Below are positions 43,482 through 52,165 of a stretch of 64,000 nucleotides of DNA, one piece after another. The number at the start of each line of letters is the position of its first letter. Position 1 is the first letter of the stretch. This DNA comes from Nostoc flagelliforme FACHB-838. Its GTDB lineage: Bacteria > Cyanobacteriota > Cyanobacteriia > Cyanobacteriales > Nostocaceae. Location: positions 110,469 to 174,468 of the forward strand of contig NZ_JACJSI010000005.1 in the NCBI RefSeq assembly GCF_014698065.1. Reading direction: 5' to 3'. The notes beneath the pieces are model-generated. The model saw nothing but the letters and a program-made list of their open reading frames with translations, was not told the origin of the DNA and did not search any database. The translations under genes and the position numbers were made by a program.

Positions 43482-45599
43482 TTAAACCACTTGAAAACTA
43501 AAGCTAAGACTTGCCCAATTATTCACATCCAAGATATATGAGTCGGCTGCTGTGCCGTTCATCTCCGTTTTGAGATGCAAATCTTGTAGCAAGGCTTGTG
43601 CAACGTCTAAGGGATTCAATAATGCGCTAATCGGGCGTTGCTCGGCTGTGGAATACTTAACAGTACTCAAGGCGGCGAGAGTTTCGCTAAAGGGGGCAGT
43701 ACTAAAAATTAGTTGTTGTTCGCAAAAGCTAGCTGGCCCTGAAATCACCCATTCGGAAGCACCATTAGTTTGGGGTAAGGTGAGGGTTTCACCTGGGGCG
43801 ATGACGACTTCTTTTAGGAGGGGTTTGGTGTCGGCAGTGTTTAGTTCTTGAGGGGTTTCCCAAGGATAAAAGGCAACTGCTGTATGATTATTGTTTAATC
43901 CCAGCAAGATTAAATATACCGGGCGATCGCTCTGGTTTTCCACTCGATATTGCATTCGACTACCAATAGGCACAATGGGAGTCGGGAGAGATGCGATTAA
44001 TCGCTTCTGTACTGATGCTTTAATTGAGGTTTGAGTTTTGATGGCTCTCACTGTTTCGCGCTGCATGACAATGCGAGGTGAACTGTCACTAATTATTTCT
44101 AAGGTTGCCTTGAGTGGCAAGCGGGAAGAACCTTGATTTTCGGTGACTCGCCATAACTTTGCTGCTAGCAAGATTGATAATTGTGGCGATAACCTTTGCG
44201 CTGTTAATTTTACTGCTTCTCCTACTTCCCCCATAGTATTAGGAATTATTTCGCCACCAATAGAAAATAGACCATAACGGCTGGGTGTTTGCTGTAGCTT
44301 CGCAAATAGATAATCAGCTGGTTTTTCTCCTGCGACTACGGTAGATACATGAGAAAATCCAGCAAAGGCACTTGTAGCGTCTACCCGCTCAATTCTTTCT
44401 AATCCAGTATCCAAAGCTATTGTTAAATTAATATTTCGGGGTAAAACCCGGACTGCTTCTTGGACGAGTTGCCCGACTTGTAGGGGATTTGCACCTTGAA
44501 TTTTGGAAATTTGCGCTTTTGCAGTTAACCCACTCCGCGATCGCAATACTAATTCTTCTGTTGTTGCCAGGGTTAATCGAGAATTAACTCCGTAGTATAG
44601 CAGCACTTGTGCAGGTAATCCTGCCAACCACAGATGAACTGTTTTACCATCTTCTTCAATAGCTGTCACCACGCCTTCTGCACCAATGATACCGTCTGGC
44701 TGTAGAGACGTTAGATTTTGATTTTTCTGACTACTTAATAATGCTGGTTGCTGTTTACTACCCAATTGGGATAGAGAATTTTCTACATGAGAGAAGGCGA
44801 CTTGAATTGTGGTGGCTGGGGTGAATTCCCACAAATACTGTGTTAAGGCGTAGGTAAATAACCCAGTAGTAAAACCAGAAAAGAACCCTTCCCTTGCTGT
44901 CTGATTTGGTTCTGAGGTAGCTGCTAAAACAATCGGAGTGCTGGATAACTTCTGAGTTTTAAGTTGTTTGAGAAAGTCGAGTTCCTCTGGTGCCAGCTTT
45001 CCTACTGATTCCTGAAGGGCACGAATTTTTAATCCTAAGACTGTGTTTGGAGCGTAATAGCTAGTATCCAATACTGCTGTTACTCGATTTGTGGGGAGCG
45101 ATCGCAATAATAGCAGTAGAGTTTCTTCTAATATATGGTTGACTATTTTTTCATTTTGTGCATACTGTCCCACATTAGCTGCTACCAGAGCATTTTGCCC
45201 TGTATCCGGTGATGTTTCCAATTTGACACGGCTGCCATAGCCGCTAAAGTGAAAGACCACCACATCACCAGGTTTAGCTTGCTTACCCAGGTGATCCAAA
45301 AAAGCTGCCTCAATGAATTCCCTGCTAGCTTGTTCCTCAGTTAAGGTTAAAATATCTGAACCTTGGAAGCCAAAGCGATGAATCAAAAGTTCTCTTTGTA
45401 ATTCCACATCCGTCAGGCAACCACTGAGGGCTGGAATTTGTGGGTATTGGTTAATACCTATTAACAATGCCAACTTGCGCGGACTGGGTTCTGCCAAAGC
45501 CCGATAATAGCGATTTCCCAAAGACAACCACTCAGCTTCAGTTACCCCCAATACCGCGAGTATTGAGCCAATTCTATGTAAAAACGTGCGCCGTTCCAT
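43482..45599 (-). CDS. caspase-fold protein (orthocaspase) lacking the catalytic dyad
   Basis: A 705-residue protein with a twin-arginine-like start (MERRTFLHRIGS) and a hydrophobic helix, then a p20 caspase-like domain at about 40-270, including LALLIGINQYPQIPALSGCL. The catalytic positions are changed: where active members have His in SGHG, this has Tyr121 in FHFSGYGS, and where they have Cys, Ser180 in VLDTSYYA. A Tyr/Ser pair is a known variant of cyanobacterial caspase homologues, expected to be proteolytically inactive. The C-terminal 430 residues hold a DUF4384-like region (YRVENQSDRPVYLILLGLNN). Probably periplasmic or membrane-attached. Confidence 0.88.
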   Translation of the reverse strand: MERRTFLHRIGSILAVLGVTEAEWLSLGNRYYRALAEPSPRKLALLIGINQYPQIPALSGCLTDVELQRELLIHRFGFQGSDILTLTEEQASREFIEAAFLDHLGKQAKPGDVVVFHFSGYGSRVKLETSPDTGQNALVAANVGQYAQNEKIVNHILEETLLLLLRSLPTNRVTAVLDTSYYAPNTVLGLKIRALQESVGKLAPEELDFLKQLKTQKLSSTPIVLAATSEPNQTAREGFFSGFTTGLFTYALTQYLWEFTPATTIQVAFSHVENSLSQLGSKQQPALLSSQKNQNLTSLQPDGIIGAEGVVTAIEEDGKTVHLWLAGLPAQVLLYYGVNSRLTLATTEELVLRSRSGLTAKAQISKIQGANPLQVGQLVQEAVRVLPRNINLTIALDTGLERIERVDATSAFAGFSHVSTVVAGEKPADYLFAKLQQTPSRYGLFSIGGEIIPNTMGEVGEAVKLTAQRLSPQLSILLAAKLWRVTENQGSSRLPLKATLEIISDSSPRIVMQRETVRAIKTQTSIKASVQKRLIASLPTPIVPIGSRMQYRVENQSDRPVYLILLGLNNNHTAVAFYPWETPQELNTADTKPLLKEVVIAPGETLTLPQTNGASEWVISGPASFCEQQLIFSTAPFSETLAALSTVKYSTAEQRPISALLNPLDVAQALLQDLHLKTEMNGTAADSYILDVNNWASLSFSFQVV

Positions 45600-45757
45600 A
45601 ATTAGCCATCAGCCCTCAGCCATTAGTTAGCAGCTTACAGGGCTGAACTCTGTATTGTAAAGTTACAAAAGTGTGGGGAGTGGGGAAGAAGCAGGGAGAA
45701 CTTTCCCCTCTGCTCCCTGCACCCTGCTCCTCTGCCTCTTTATTAATGCCCAATGCT

Positions 45758-46936
45758 CTAAGCTGGTACTTCTATCCGCATTGCCCGCGCTAACTCAGCC
45801 GCCACCTCTGGACGGGAAAATTCTGCTGGAGGTAATTCACCACGCCGCAGCATTTCCCTGACTTTCGTCCCTGATAAATGAATACGTTCTTCTGGTCTGC
45901 TGGGACTGGTTTTAGATGTTGCCATCTGTTTAGTGCGCGTGCAGTAGAAAGCGTGTTCAAATTTCATCGGCACAATACCCAATTCACTTGGGGCAAATTC
46001 ATCAAAAATGTATTGAGCGTCGTAAGTGCCGTAATAGTCACCAACGCCAGCATGATCTCGTCCGACGATAAAGTGAGTACAGCCGTAGTTTTTGCGGATT
46101 AAAGCATGGAAGATGGCTTCACGAGGCCCAGCATAGCGCATTGCAGCTGGATTAATTGCCAAACTTACCCGGTCTAAGGGGTAGTAGTGTTCCAGCAAAA
46201 TTTCATAGCAACGCATCCGCACATCAGCAGCAATATCATCTTCTTTTGTCGCCCCGACTAATGGGTGCAAAAATAGACCATCAACGATTTCTAAAGCGCA
46301 CTTTTGAATATATTCATGGGCGCGGTGGATGGGGTTGCGAGTTTGAAAGCCGACGATGGTTTTCCAACCCTTGTCTCTAAATAGTTGCCGTGAGGCGGCT
46401 GGATCAATTTGGTAAGTGGGAAACTGGGGATGAGGTTCGCGTTGCAACAACCAAATATCACCCGCCAGATGTACATTACCTTGGTTATAGAGTACCTGCA
46501 CGCCGGGATGTTTGGCATCATCAGTGCGGTAGACTTTAATTGCTTCGCGGGTTTTGTCGTAGTTATACTTTTGCGTCAGTTGCAAAACCCCAATAAATTC
46601 GCCTCTGGAGTTATCTAGACGGATTAAGCCGCCTTCTTGCAACGGAGAAGCTACTTCTTCACTGACGGATAGTGTAATCGGGATTGACCATACAAGACCG
46701 TTGGCTAGTCGCATTTCTGTTACAGTGCGATCGTAGTCTTCCTGGTTCATAAAACCCGTGAGTGGACTAAAAGCACCGATCGCAATCATTTCTACATCAG
46801 AAACGGCGCGATCGTCTAGTTGCACTCGCGGCAAAAAGTCAGCTTTTGAAAGAAACTCTGCTCTTTGTTCTGGTGTGGCGATACGGTTAACCAATTGTCC
46901 ACCGTGCGGGGCTATGGCATCTGGATTGTGACTCAA
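45758..46936 (-). CDS. sat: sulfate adenylyltransferase (ATP sulfurylase)
   Basis: Forms adenosine-5'-phosphosulfate from ATP and sulfate, the first step of sulfate assimilation. Motifs are [13 protein letters not shown] near residue 200 (the HxxH of the HIGH-like site), [15 protein letters not shown] near 293 and [15 protein letters not shown] near 357. The 392-residue length fits the bacterial single-domain form without APS kinase. Starts at ATG 46934-46936. The opposite strand start of the TPR gene is about 170 bp away. Confidence 0.95.
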   Translation of the reverse strand: MSHNPDAIAPHGGQLVNRIATPEQRAEFLSKADFLPRVQLDDRAVSDVEMIAIGAFSPLTGFMNQEDYDRTVTEMRLANGLVWSIPITLSVSEEVASPLQEGGLIRLDNSRGEFIGVLQLTQKYNYDKTREAIKVYRTDDAKHPGVQVLYNQGNVHLAGDIWLLQREPHPQFPTYQIDPAASRQLFRDKGWKTIVGFQTRNPIHRAHEYIQKCALEIVDGLFLHPLVGATKEDDIAADVRMRCYEILLEHYYPLDRVSLAINPAAMRYAGPREAIFHALIRKNYGCTHFIVGRDHAGVGDYYGTYDAQYIFDEFAPSELGIVPMKFEHAFYCTRTKQMATSKTSPSRPEERIHLSGTKVREMLRRGELPPAEFSRPEVAAELARAMRIEVPA

Positions 46937-47104
46937 CGTAATCCCCTCTTTGTATTAACTGTTATTGTTTCAGATTATGTACTAACTTATCAAATGCTGG
47001 TACGTAGAGAAAAAATAGTTGAAAAAATAGTATCATTTCAACCTACCACAAGATTTACCTGACATAAGAACTGCTTTCAGTTTTCTGCAACTCCAGACTA
47101 ATAA

Positions 47105-48865
47105 TTGGGAAAAATAAGCTTGAACTCAAGAACTAACCTTTGGAGATTGCAAGTGCTATCTTACTTACGTGTGCTAGCTTCAGCTTTACTTAGACCATTA
47201 AGAGCAATCCATCGTTTCGTTAAATTTTTAATAAAACAAGAATATCAAGCAGACGGAGTTAGACATTTAAATCTGGGACTTGACTTATATAACCAAGGAC
47301 TTTATCATGATGCATTAAAACAGTTCAGTCAAGCTTTATCTTATTTTCAAAGAATTAAAGATTTAAAAAATGAGGGTACTACTCTTAGTAATATTGGGGG
47401 TGCCTATCGTAGTATTGGGCAATATTCAAATGCTTTAGAGAACTATCAAAAAGCACTTTCTCTTCATCTTGAAGTCATGGATCGCAAAATGGAAGGAAAA
47501 ACACTCTGTGGTATTGGGGCAGTGTATTCCTTATTAGGACAATATTCAGAAGCTTTAAGGCACTATAATCACTCTTTAATAATTAGTAGAGAAATAGGCG
47601 ATCTATGTAATGAAGCTGCTACTCTTAGTAATACTGGCTTAATTTATGGAAGGCTTGGACAGCCTCAAAAAGCCTTAGACAAATATCAAGAGGCATTAAA
47701 AATTTACAGAAGTCAAAATCATCGAAATGGGGAAGCAGCTATTCTTAATAACTTGGGACAAACTTACAATGAATTAAGCCAATATCCAGAAGCATTAGAG
47801 CTACATCATCAATGTCTTAATATCGAGATAGAAAATAATCATTTATCAGGTCAAGCTTCTTCGCTGAATAATATAGGATGTATTTATCGCCAGATGGGAC
47901 AATATACAAAAGCGCTAGAACACTATACAAAAGCTTTAAAAATTTTCAAAAAATTAGATGATCGTGCAAACGAAGCTACAGCCCTCCATAATTTTGGAGG
48001 TATTTATGATCAGACAGGACAGTATCAAGAGGCATTAAAATATTATCACCAAGCTTTATCAATCCGTCGAGAAATAGGAGTGCAAGAAGATGAAGGTACT
48101 ACTTTAAATAACATTGGAGCAGTTTATAGTTTTCTAGAAGAATTCCCTAAAGCACTTCAATATTATGAAGAAGCTTTAAGCCTACATAGGCAGATTGGTG
48201 ATTTTGGTGGTCAAAGTACAACCCTCAATAATATAGGTCATATATATTTTCGTTATGGAAATTATACAACAGCTTTAGAATGCTATCAAGAAGCATTAGT
48301 AATAGCGAGTAAAATGGGCGATCACGACACAGAGGCTACTGTTTTGAGTAATCTTGGGTTACTTAACGCTAGTTTAAAAGACTTTGAAAAAGCATTAAAC
48401 TATTACGAGCTTGCATTAGCACTTCGACGAGAAATTAATGCTCGTCCAGGTCAGGCAGAGACTCTCTATCTCATTGGTGATGTCTATTGCGATTTAGGAA
48501 ATTATTCAAAAGCACAAAATTATCTTCAAGAAGCTCTAGCAATTAGTAATGAAATTGGAGATAGTCTGAGTGAGAGTAATACTCTTAGTATTTTAGGGTT
48601 AATGTATAGACATTTGAAAGAGTATGAAAAAGCTATAAAGTACTATAAGCAATCTTTAATTATTTGTAAACGATTAGGCAATCGGATGACTGAACTTCAA
48701 AATATTGAACATATAGGTGAACTATTTCTTGAGCTAAAACAACATTCCAAAGCCTTGAAATATTATCAGCAAGCATTGGCAGTAGCTAAAGAACAAGGTT
48801 ATCAAAATAATGAAGATAAAATTGTTAAAATAATTAATGAAATTAATAGTTGTTTATTTGATTGA
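47105..48865 (+). CDS. tetratricopeptide repeat protein
   Basis: The frame opens at TTG (47105), there being no in-frame ATG until deep inside the repeats. After about 45 basic residues, possibly a membrane-associated helix, 12 or 13 consecutive 40-residue TPR units run to the end, with the consensus GxxYxxLGQYxxALxxYxxAL (for example LGQYSEALRHYNHSL and MGQYTKALEHYTKAL). This 40-residue type is common in cyanobacterial CHAT and kinase-linked TPR proteins, but no CHAT domain is attached. It is a protein-binding scaffold; partner unknown. Confidence 0.85.
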   Translation: MGKISLNSRTNLWRLQVLSYLRVLASALLRPLRAIHRFVKFLIKQEYQADGVRHLNLGLDLYNQGLYHDALKQFSQALSYFQRIKDLKNEGTTLSNIGGAYRSIGQYSNALENYQKALSLHLEVMDRKMEGKTLCGIGAVYSLLGQYSEALRHYNHSLIISREIGDLCNEAATLSNTGLIYGRLGQPQKALDKYQEALKIYRSQNHRNGEAAILNNLGQTYNELSQYPEALELHHQCLNIEIENNHLSGQASSLNNIGCIYRQMGQYTKALEHYTKALKIFKKLDDRANEATALHNFGGIYDQTGQYQEALKYYHQALSIRREIGVQEDEGTTLNNIGAVYSFLEEFPKALQYYEEALSLHRQIGDFGGQSTTLNNIGHIYFRYGNYTTALECYQEALVIASKMGDHDTEATVLSNLGLLNASLKDFEKALNYYELALALRREINARPGQAETLYLIGDVYCDLGNYSKAQNYLQEALAISNEIGDSLSESNTLSILGLMYRHLKEYEKAIKYYKQSLIICKRLGNRMTELQNIEHIGELFLELKQHSKALKYYQQALAVAKEQGYQNNEDKIVKIINEINSCLFD

Positions 48866-48920
48866 TTGATTCAACCTTGGTTAAAGATAAAAAGCGATCG
48901 CTATTCCGGTATTATAATTT

Positions 48921-49313
48921 TTAAAGCTGTAAATACTCCAATAGTAGTAAGCGCAAGTAATCTAATGTTCTAATATAACTCTTTATTTGTTCATAATTGC
49001 CATTACTGCCAAAATAAAAACTTGCAATCTGAGGTATATTTAAAACCCGCATAGCTTGTAATTGCTCAATTGCCCGGTCTTGATTGACAATTTGACCTGT
49101 GCTTTGAATTTGACTTGCATAGCCTCTGAGATTTACTGTTAAAAGTTCAAGTTCTTCTAAAAGTGAAAACTCTTCATCTTCTGCTGGAAACCGAATAGAA
49201 ATTTCTTGTCGTTCGCCTCGTGTATTTTGATAAGTATTAGTCAACTGTACTAATAATTGAATAATATTTTTCTTAATCAATTCTTGCTGATTTAAAATTG
49301 CTTTAGTCATCAT
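48921..49313 (-). CDS. small hypothetical protein, possible immunity protein
   Basis: 130 residues, helical, acidic, with no signal peptide or recognised domain; it includes AEDEEFSLLEELELLTVN and ends LRLLLLEYLQL. It overlaps the preceding 117-residue gene by 11 bp, so the two are translated together. Small acidic partners placed right after a compact basic protein are typical of immunity proteins, but the assignment is inferred from arrangement only. Confidence 0.55.
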   Translation of the reverse strand: MMTKAILNQQELIKKNIIQLLVQLTNTYQNTRGERQEISIRFPAEDEEFSLLEELELLTVNLRGYASQIQSTGQIVNQDRAIEQLQAMRVLNIPQIASFYFGSNGNYEQIKSYIRTLDYLRLLLLEYLQL

Positions 49314-49656
49314 TAACTTTATAAATAACTATCTTTTCAGTACCATATTGGTCAGGTCTGACAATCAGATATTCATTGCCTTTACGGTATACAGCTGAAC
49401 TATCTCCACGATATCCAGTTTTCGGAACTTTAATCGCTCCTTTTTTATTAAAGTTATGAGCTTTGCGTAGATACTTTAATGGATCAATTCCTTTTCTATT
49501 AGCATGGTCTAAGATACTTTGGGCAACACTGGTATAGGTAGCAGCATTCCACTCACTTATGTATTGTTGAATCTCTATCGTCTCTGTAGAAGTATAGCCT
49601 TCTAATAGCTGTATCAAAAACTGGTCAGAGATAGGTTCTTCCGGCATATATCCCAT
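49303..49656 (-). CDS. small basic protein, possible RNase-type toxin domain
   Basis: 117 residues. The N-terminal half is acidic-helical and the C-terminal half basic with beta-pattern: AHNFNKKGAIKVPKTGYRGD, then SAVYRKGNEYLIVRPDQYG and TEKIVIYKVND. That end resembles the short beta-sheet toxin domains (BECR-like) at the C-termini of polymorphic toxins, where a conserved basic residue and a strand with GEYxIxRxD are seen. It has no secretion leader. The gene after it overlaps and may be its antidote. Family recognition is weak. Confidence 0.5.
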   Translation of the reverse strand: MGYMPEEPISDQFLIQLLEGYTSTETIEIQQYISEWNAATYTSVAQSILDHANRKGIDPLKYLRKAHNFNKKGAIKVPKTGYRGDSSAVYRKGNEYLIVRPDQYGTEKIVIYKVNDD

Positions 49657-49657
49657 T

Positions 49658-49697
49658 TAAAAATAAAAATACCCCTCTTTACAAGCGAAGAAGGGTA
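49658..49697 (-). terminator. terminator of mnmA
   Basis: On the minus strand TACCCTTCTT pairs with AAGAGGGGTA over 10 bp (one G-U), loop of 8, followed by ATTTTTATTTTT. It lies just past the mnmA stop, and separates mnmA from the small gene pair downstream. Confidence 0.88.
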
Positions 49698-49733
49698 GTT
49701 TTGCTTTATCCTAAAACAGGGTAAGAGTTCTTA

Positions 49734-50789
49734 TTAACTAAACTGTTCAATTATTCCGCCACCTAACACTTTTTCCCCGTCGTACCATACCGCCGCTTGT
49801 CCGGGAGTGATGCTGAATTGGGGTTCATCAAACACCAAACGCACACGGGAGTTTTCCAAAGGAATCACTGTCACTGGTGTAGGCGTTGAACGATAGCGAA
49901 TTTGCACTTCGGCATGAATTGGGGTAGATGGTTCAGCAATAGAAACCCAATTTACCCGTCCAACAGTGCATTCTAGTTGAGTTACCTTAGTGCGATCGCC
50001 TACTACTACTTTATTATTTTCCGCATCTAATTCAATCACATACAACGGTTCGGCAGCAGCCACCCCTAAGCCTTTGCGCTGGCCAATGGTGTAGTGATGG
50101 ACACCATCATGCTGTCCCAAAATTTTGCCTGTGGTATCCACAATATCGCCTATTTTCGGAGCTAAATATTTATCCAAAAATGCCCGCATGGAACCGTTAC
50201 TTTCCACTAAGCATAAGTCTTGGCTTTCTGGCTTATCAGCAGTTTTCAATCCGTATTCAGTCGCAATCCGGCGCGTCTCAGTTTTTTCTAGTTCACCTAG
50301 AGGAAATATCGTTGCTGCAAGTAAATCTTGAGACAAATCATAGAGAAAGTATGACTGGTCTTTGTTGCGGTCAACAGCTCTTAATAATTGGTAACGTCCA
50401 GTTGCTTCGTCATAGCTAATTCGGGCATAATGACCAGTGGCAATGCGATCGCACCCCAATTCTTCACGAGCATACTGCACCATTGGCCCAAACTTCACCG
50501 TTTTATTGCACTGAGAGCAAGGCAAAGGTGTAATCCCAGCACTGTAACCAGTCACCAGGTAATCGACAATATGCGTCTGAAAGAGATCCCGAATATCGAC
50601 AATCTGATGGGGAACGCCCAGTTGTTCACACAGTTCAGCCGCGTCGATCATACCTTCAGAGCAACATTGACCTTTGCCTTTCATTAGCCAAAGAGTCAGA
50701 CCAATCACTTCATAGCCCTGATGGTGCAGGATAGCTGCGGCGGTGGAACTGTCAACGCCACCAGAAAGACCAACGACGACTTTTTTCAT
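49734..50789 (-). CDS. mnmA: tRNA-specific 2-thiouridylase
   Basis: Thiolates U34 of Lys, Glu and Gln tRNAs using ATP and a persulfide from a cysteine desulfurase chain. P-loop [15 protein letters not shown] at residues 6-20, first catalytic Cys in [13 protein letters not shown] near 93, second Cys in [10 protein letters not shown] near 187. Start is taken at ATG 50787-50789, giving 351 residues, normal length. It ends at a strong terminator. The MnmC-like gene at 5327 would act later in the same modification. Confidence 0.95.
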   Translation of the reverse strand: MKKVVVGLSGGVDSSTAAAILHHQGYEVIGLTLWLMKGKGQCCSEGMIDAAELCEQLGVPHQIVDIRDLFQTHIVDYLVTGYSAGITPLPCSQCNKTVKFGPMVQYAREELGCDRIATGHYARISYDEATGRYQLLRAVDRNKDQSYFLYDLSQDLLAATIFPLGELEKTETRRIATEYGLKTADKPESQDLCLVESNGSMRAFLDKYLAPKIGDIVDTTGKILGQHDGVHHYTIGQRKGLGVAAAEPLYVIELDAENNKVVVGDRTKVTQLECTVGRVNWVSIAEPSTPIHAEVQIRYRSTPTPVTVIPLENSRVRLVFDEPQFSITPGQAAVWYDGEKVLGGGIIEQFS

Positions 50790-51076
50790 ACAAAGCACGA
50801 CAAGCTGCGTGGTTGTCCAATTGTAGCATACACTCTTTCATTGCCTTGCTACCAAAGCACTTCAGTTTCAAAATCGCTGAAGGAGTGTAGGCTTTGCCCA
50901 TCGTAGACATGGCTGTTTACTCTCCCATCGCTCTTATCTAAGATTAATTACAGATGTATTTTTTGCCACGCAAATGAGCTAATTTTACGTTAACGCTATA
51001 TAGTTGCTACAACGGTGAACTAAATTAGTTCCTAATGGAATTATCTAAAAATACTTTGACTACTTTCTAAACTATT

Positions 51077-51979
51077 ATGTCTAGAGGAATATCAAATCAA
51101 TTTATCCGATTTCAGATGCTGTGTCGAAGTTATGAAGGTTGGAAGCCCACTATCAGACTTCTCTTTTTGTTAGTAGGAGGATGGTTAGTACTGATTCCCA
51201 ACTCTACCCCAGCACAAGCACAACTGCACAACAACAATGTGCTACTGGCTCAACAAGAAGGCGAATTTTTACCGCCACCGCCAATAATTCCCTTTGGTCA
51301 ACAGCCATCACCGCAGTTACAACCGGCTCAACCAGAGGACTTCAATCAACGTGAACTGAATTTTCAGCCCTCTCAACCATTACAAAACAATCAATTTGAG
51401 CAGAATTTTCAGCCCTCTCAACCTGGACAGTTTAGTCAATATAACCAGAACTTTGAGCGCTACTTTGTTTACGTTGATGGTGATGATTTCCAGACGCTAC
51501 AAGCAATACGTCGGATTGAACCCAGTGCTTACATTCGCGAGTACCAAGGCCGGAGGGTAATTCAGTCAGGAGTTTTTAACAGAATATCTAACGCCCAACA
51601 ACGGGTGAATGAGCTACAGTCACTAAGCATATATAACGCCCAGGTTGTCAGCTACGCTAACGGACAGGAAATAAATCCAGGCTCTAGAGGTTTTATTGGC
51701 GATCGCAATAATAGAAATGCTAATAGACCAGCCTCTAGATATTATGTTGTAATTCCCACCACTCCAGAAGAATTACCTGCGATCGCAGAACAACTTAGGC
51801 AGAATATAGCTCGATTTAGCCCAGATTTCGGTCGAGTTGGCGGAGTCCTCGAAAGGACGCAACCACGAGGCCCACATGTAGCAGTAGGGCCTTTCCCCGA
51901 TCGATTCCAAGCTGGGGAATGGAATAAGTATTTGCGAAAGATAGGATACGGTAATGCCAGGGTTTACTACGGGAAGTGA
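51077..51979 (+). CDS. secreted SPOR-like protein
   Basis: A 300-residue protein with a hydrophobic segment (about 29-46) and a likely cleavage site after AQA, then a Pro/Gln-rich linker with two near-identical FQPSQP repeats. Two SPOR-like modules follow: RYFVYVDGDDFQTLQAIRRI near residue 130 with RRVIQSGVFNRISNAQQRVN, and RYYVVIPTTPEELPAIAEQL near 214 ending GYGNARVYYGK. SPOR domains bind denuded peptidoglycan at division septa. That location is inferred from the family. Confidence 0.75.
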   Translation: MSRGISNQFIRFQMLCRSYEGWKPTIRLLFLLVGGWLVLIPNSTPAQAQLHNNNVLLAQQEGEFLPPPPIIPFGQQPSPQLQPAQPEDFNQRELNFQPSQPLQNNQFEQNFQPSQPGQFSQYNQNFERYFVYVDGDDFQTLQAIRRIEPSAYIREYQGRRVIQSGVFNRISNAQQRVNELQSLSIYNAQVVSYANGQEINPGSRGFIGDRNNRNANRPASRYYVVIPTTPEELPAIAEQLRQNIARFSPDFGRVGGVLERTQPRGPHVAVGPFPDRFQAGEWNKYLRKIGYGNARVYYGK

Positions 51980-51980
51980 A

Positions 51981-52086
51981 TAATACCAATTCACGAAAAC
52001 CCTGATACATATAGATTTCTCGTAGGGGCACGGCAATGCCGTGCCCCTACCAACGTATTTGTATCATTATTAAAGTGAAATGGTAT
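51981..52086. repeat. 106-bp MITE with central palindrome
   Basis: ATACCAATTCAC at 51983-51994 is mirrored by GTGAAATGGTAT at 52075-52086 (one mismatch). The centre, 52022-52050, is a perfect 13-bp stem GTAGGGGCACGGC with loop AAT. A degraded relative is at 38770-38850. Confidence 0.85.
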
Positions 52087-52165
52087 AAGTGGGGATTGGA
52101 GATTGGAGACTAAGGACTGGGGAGTAAAATTAAACTCATAACTCAGCACTCAGCACTTAGCACTG

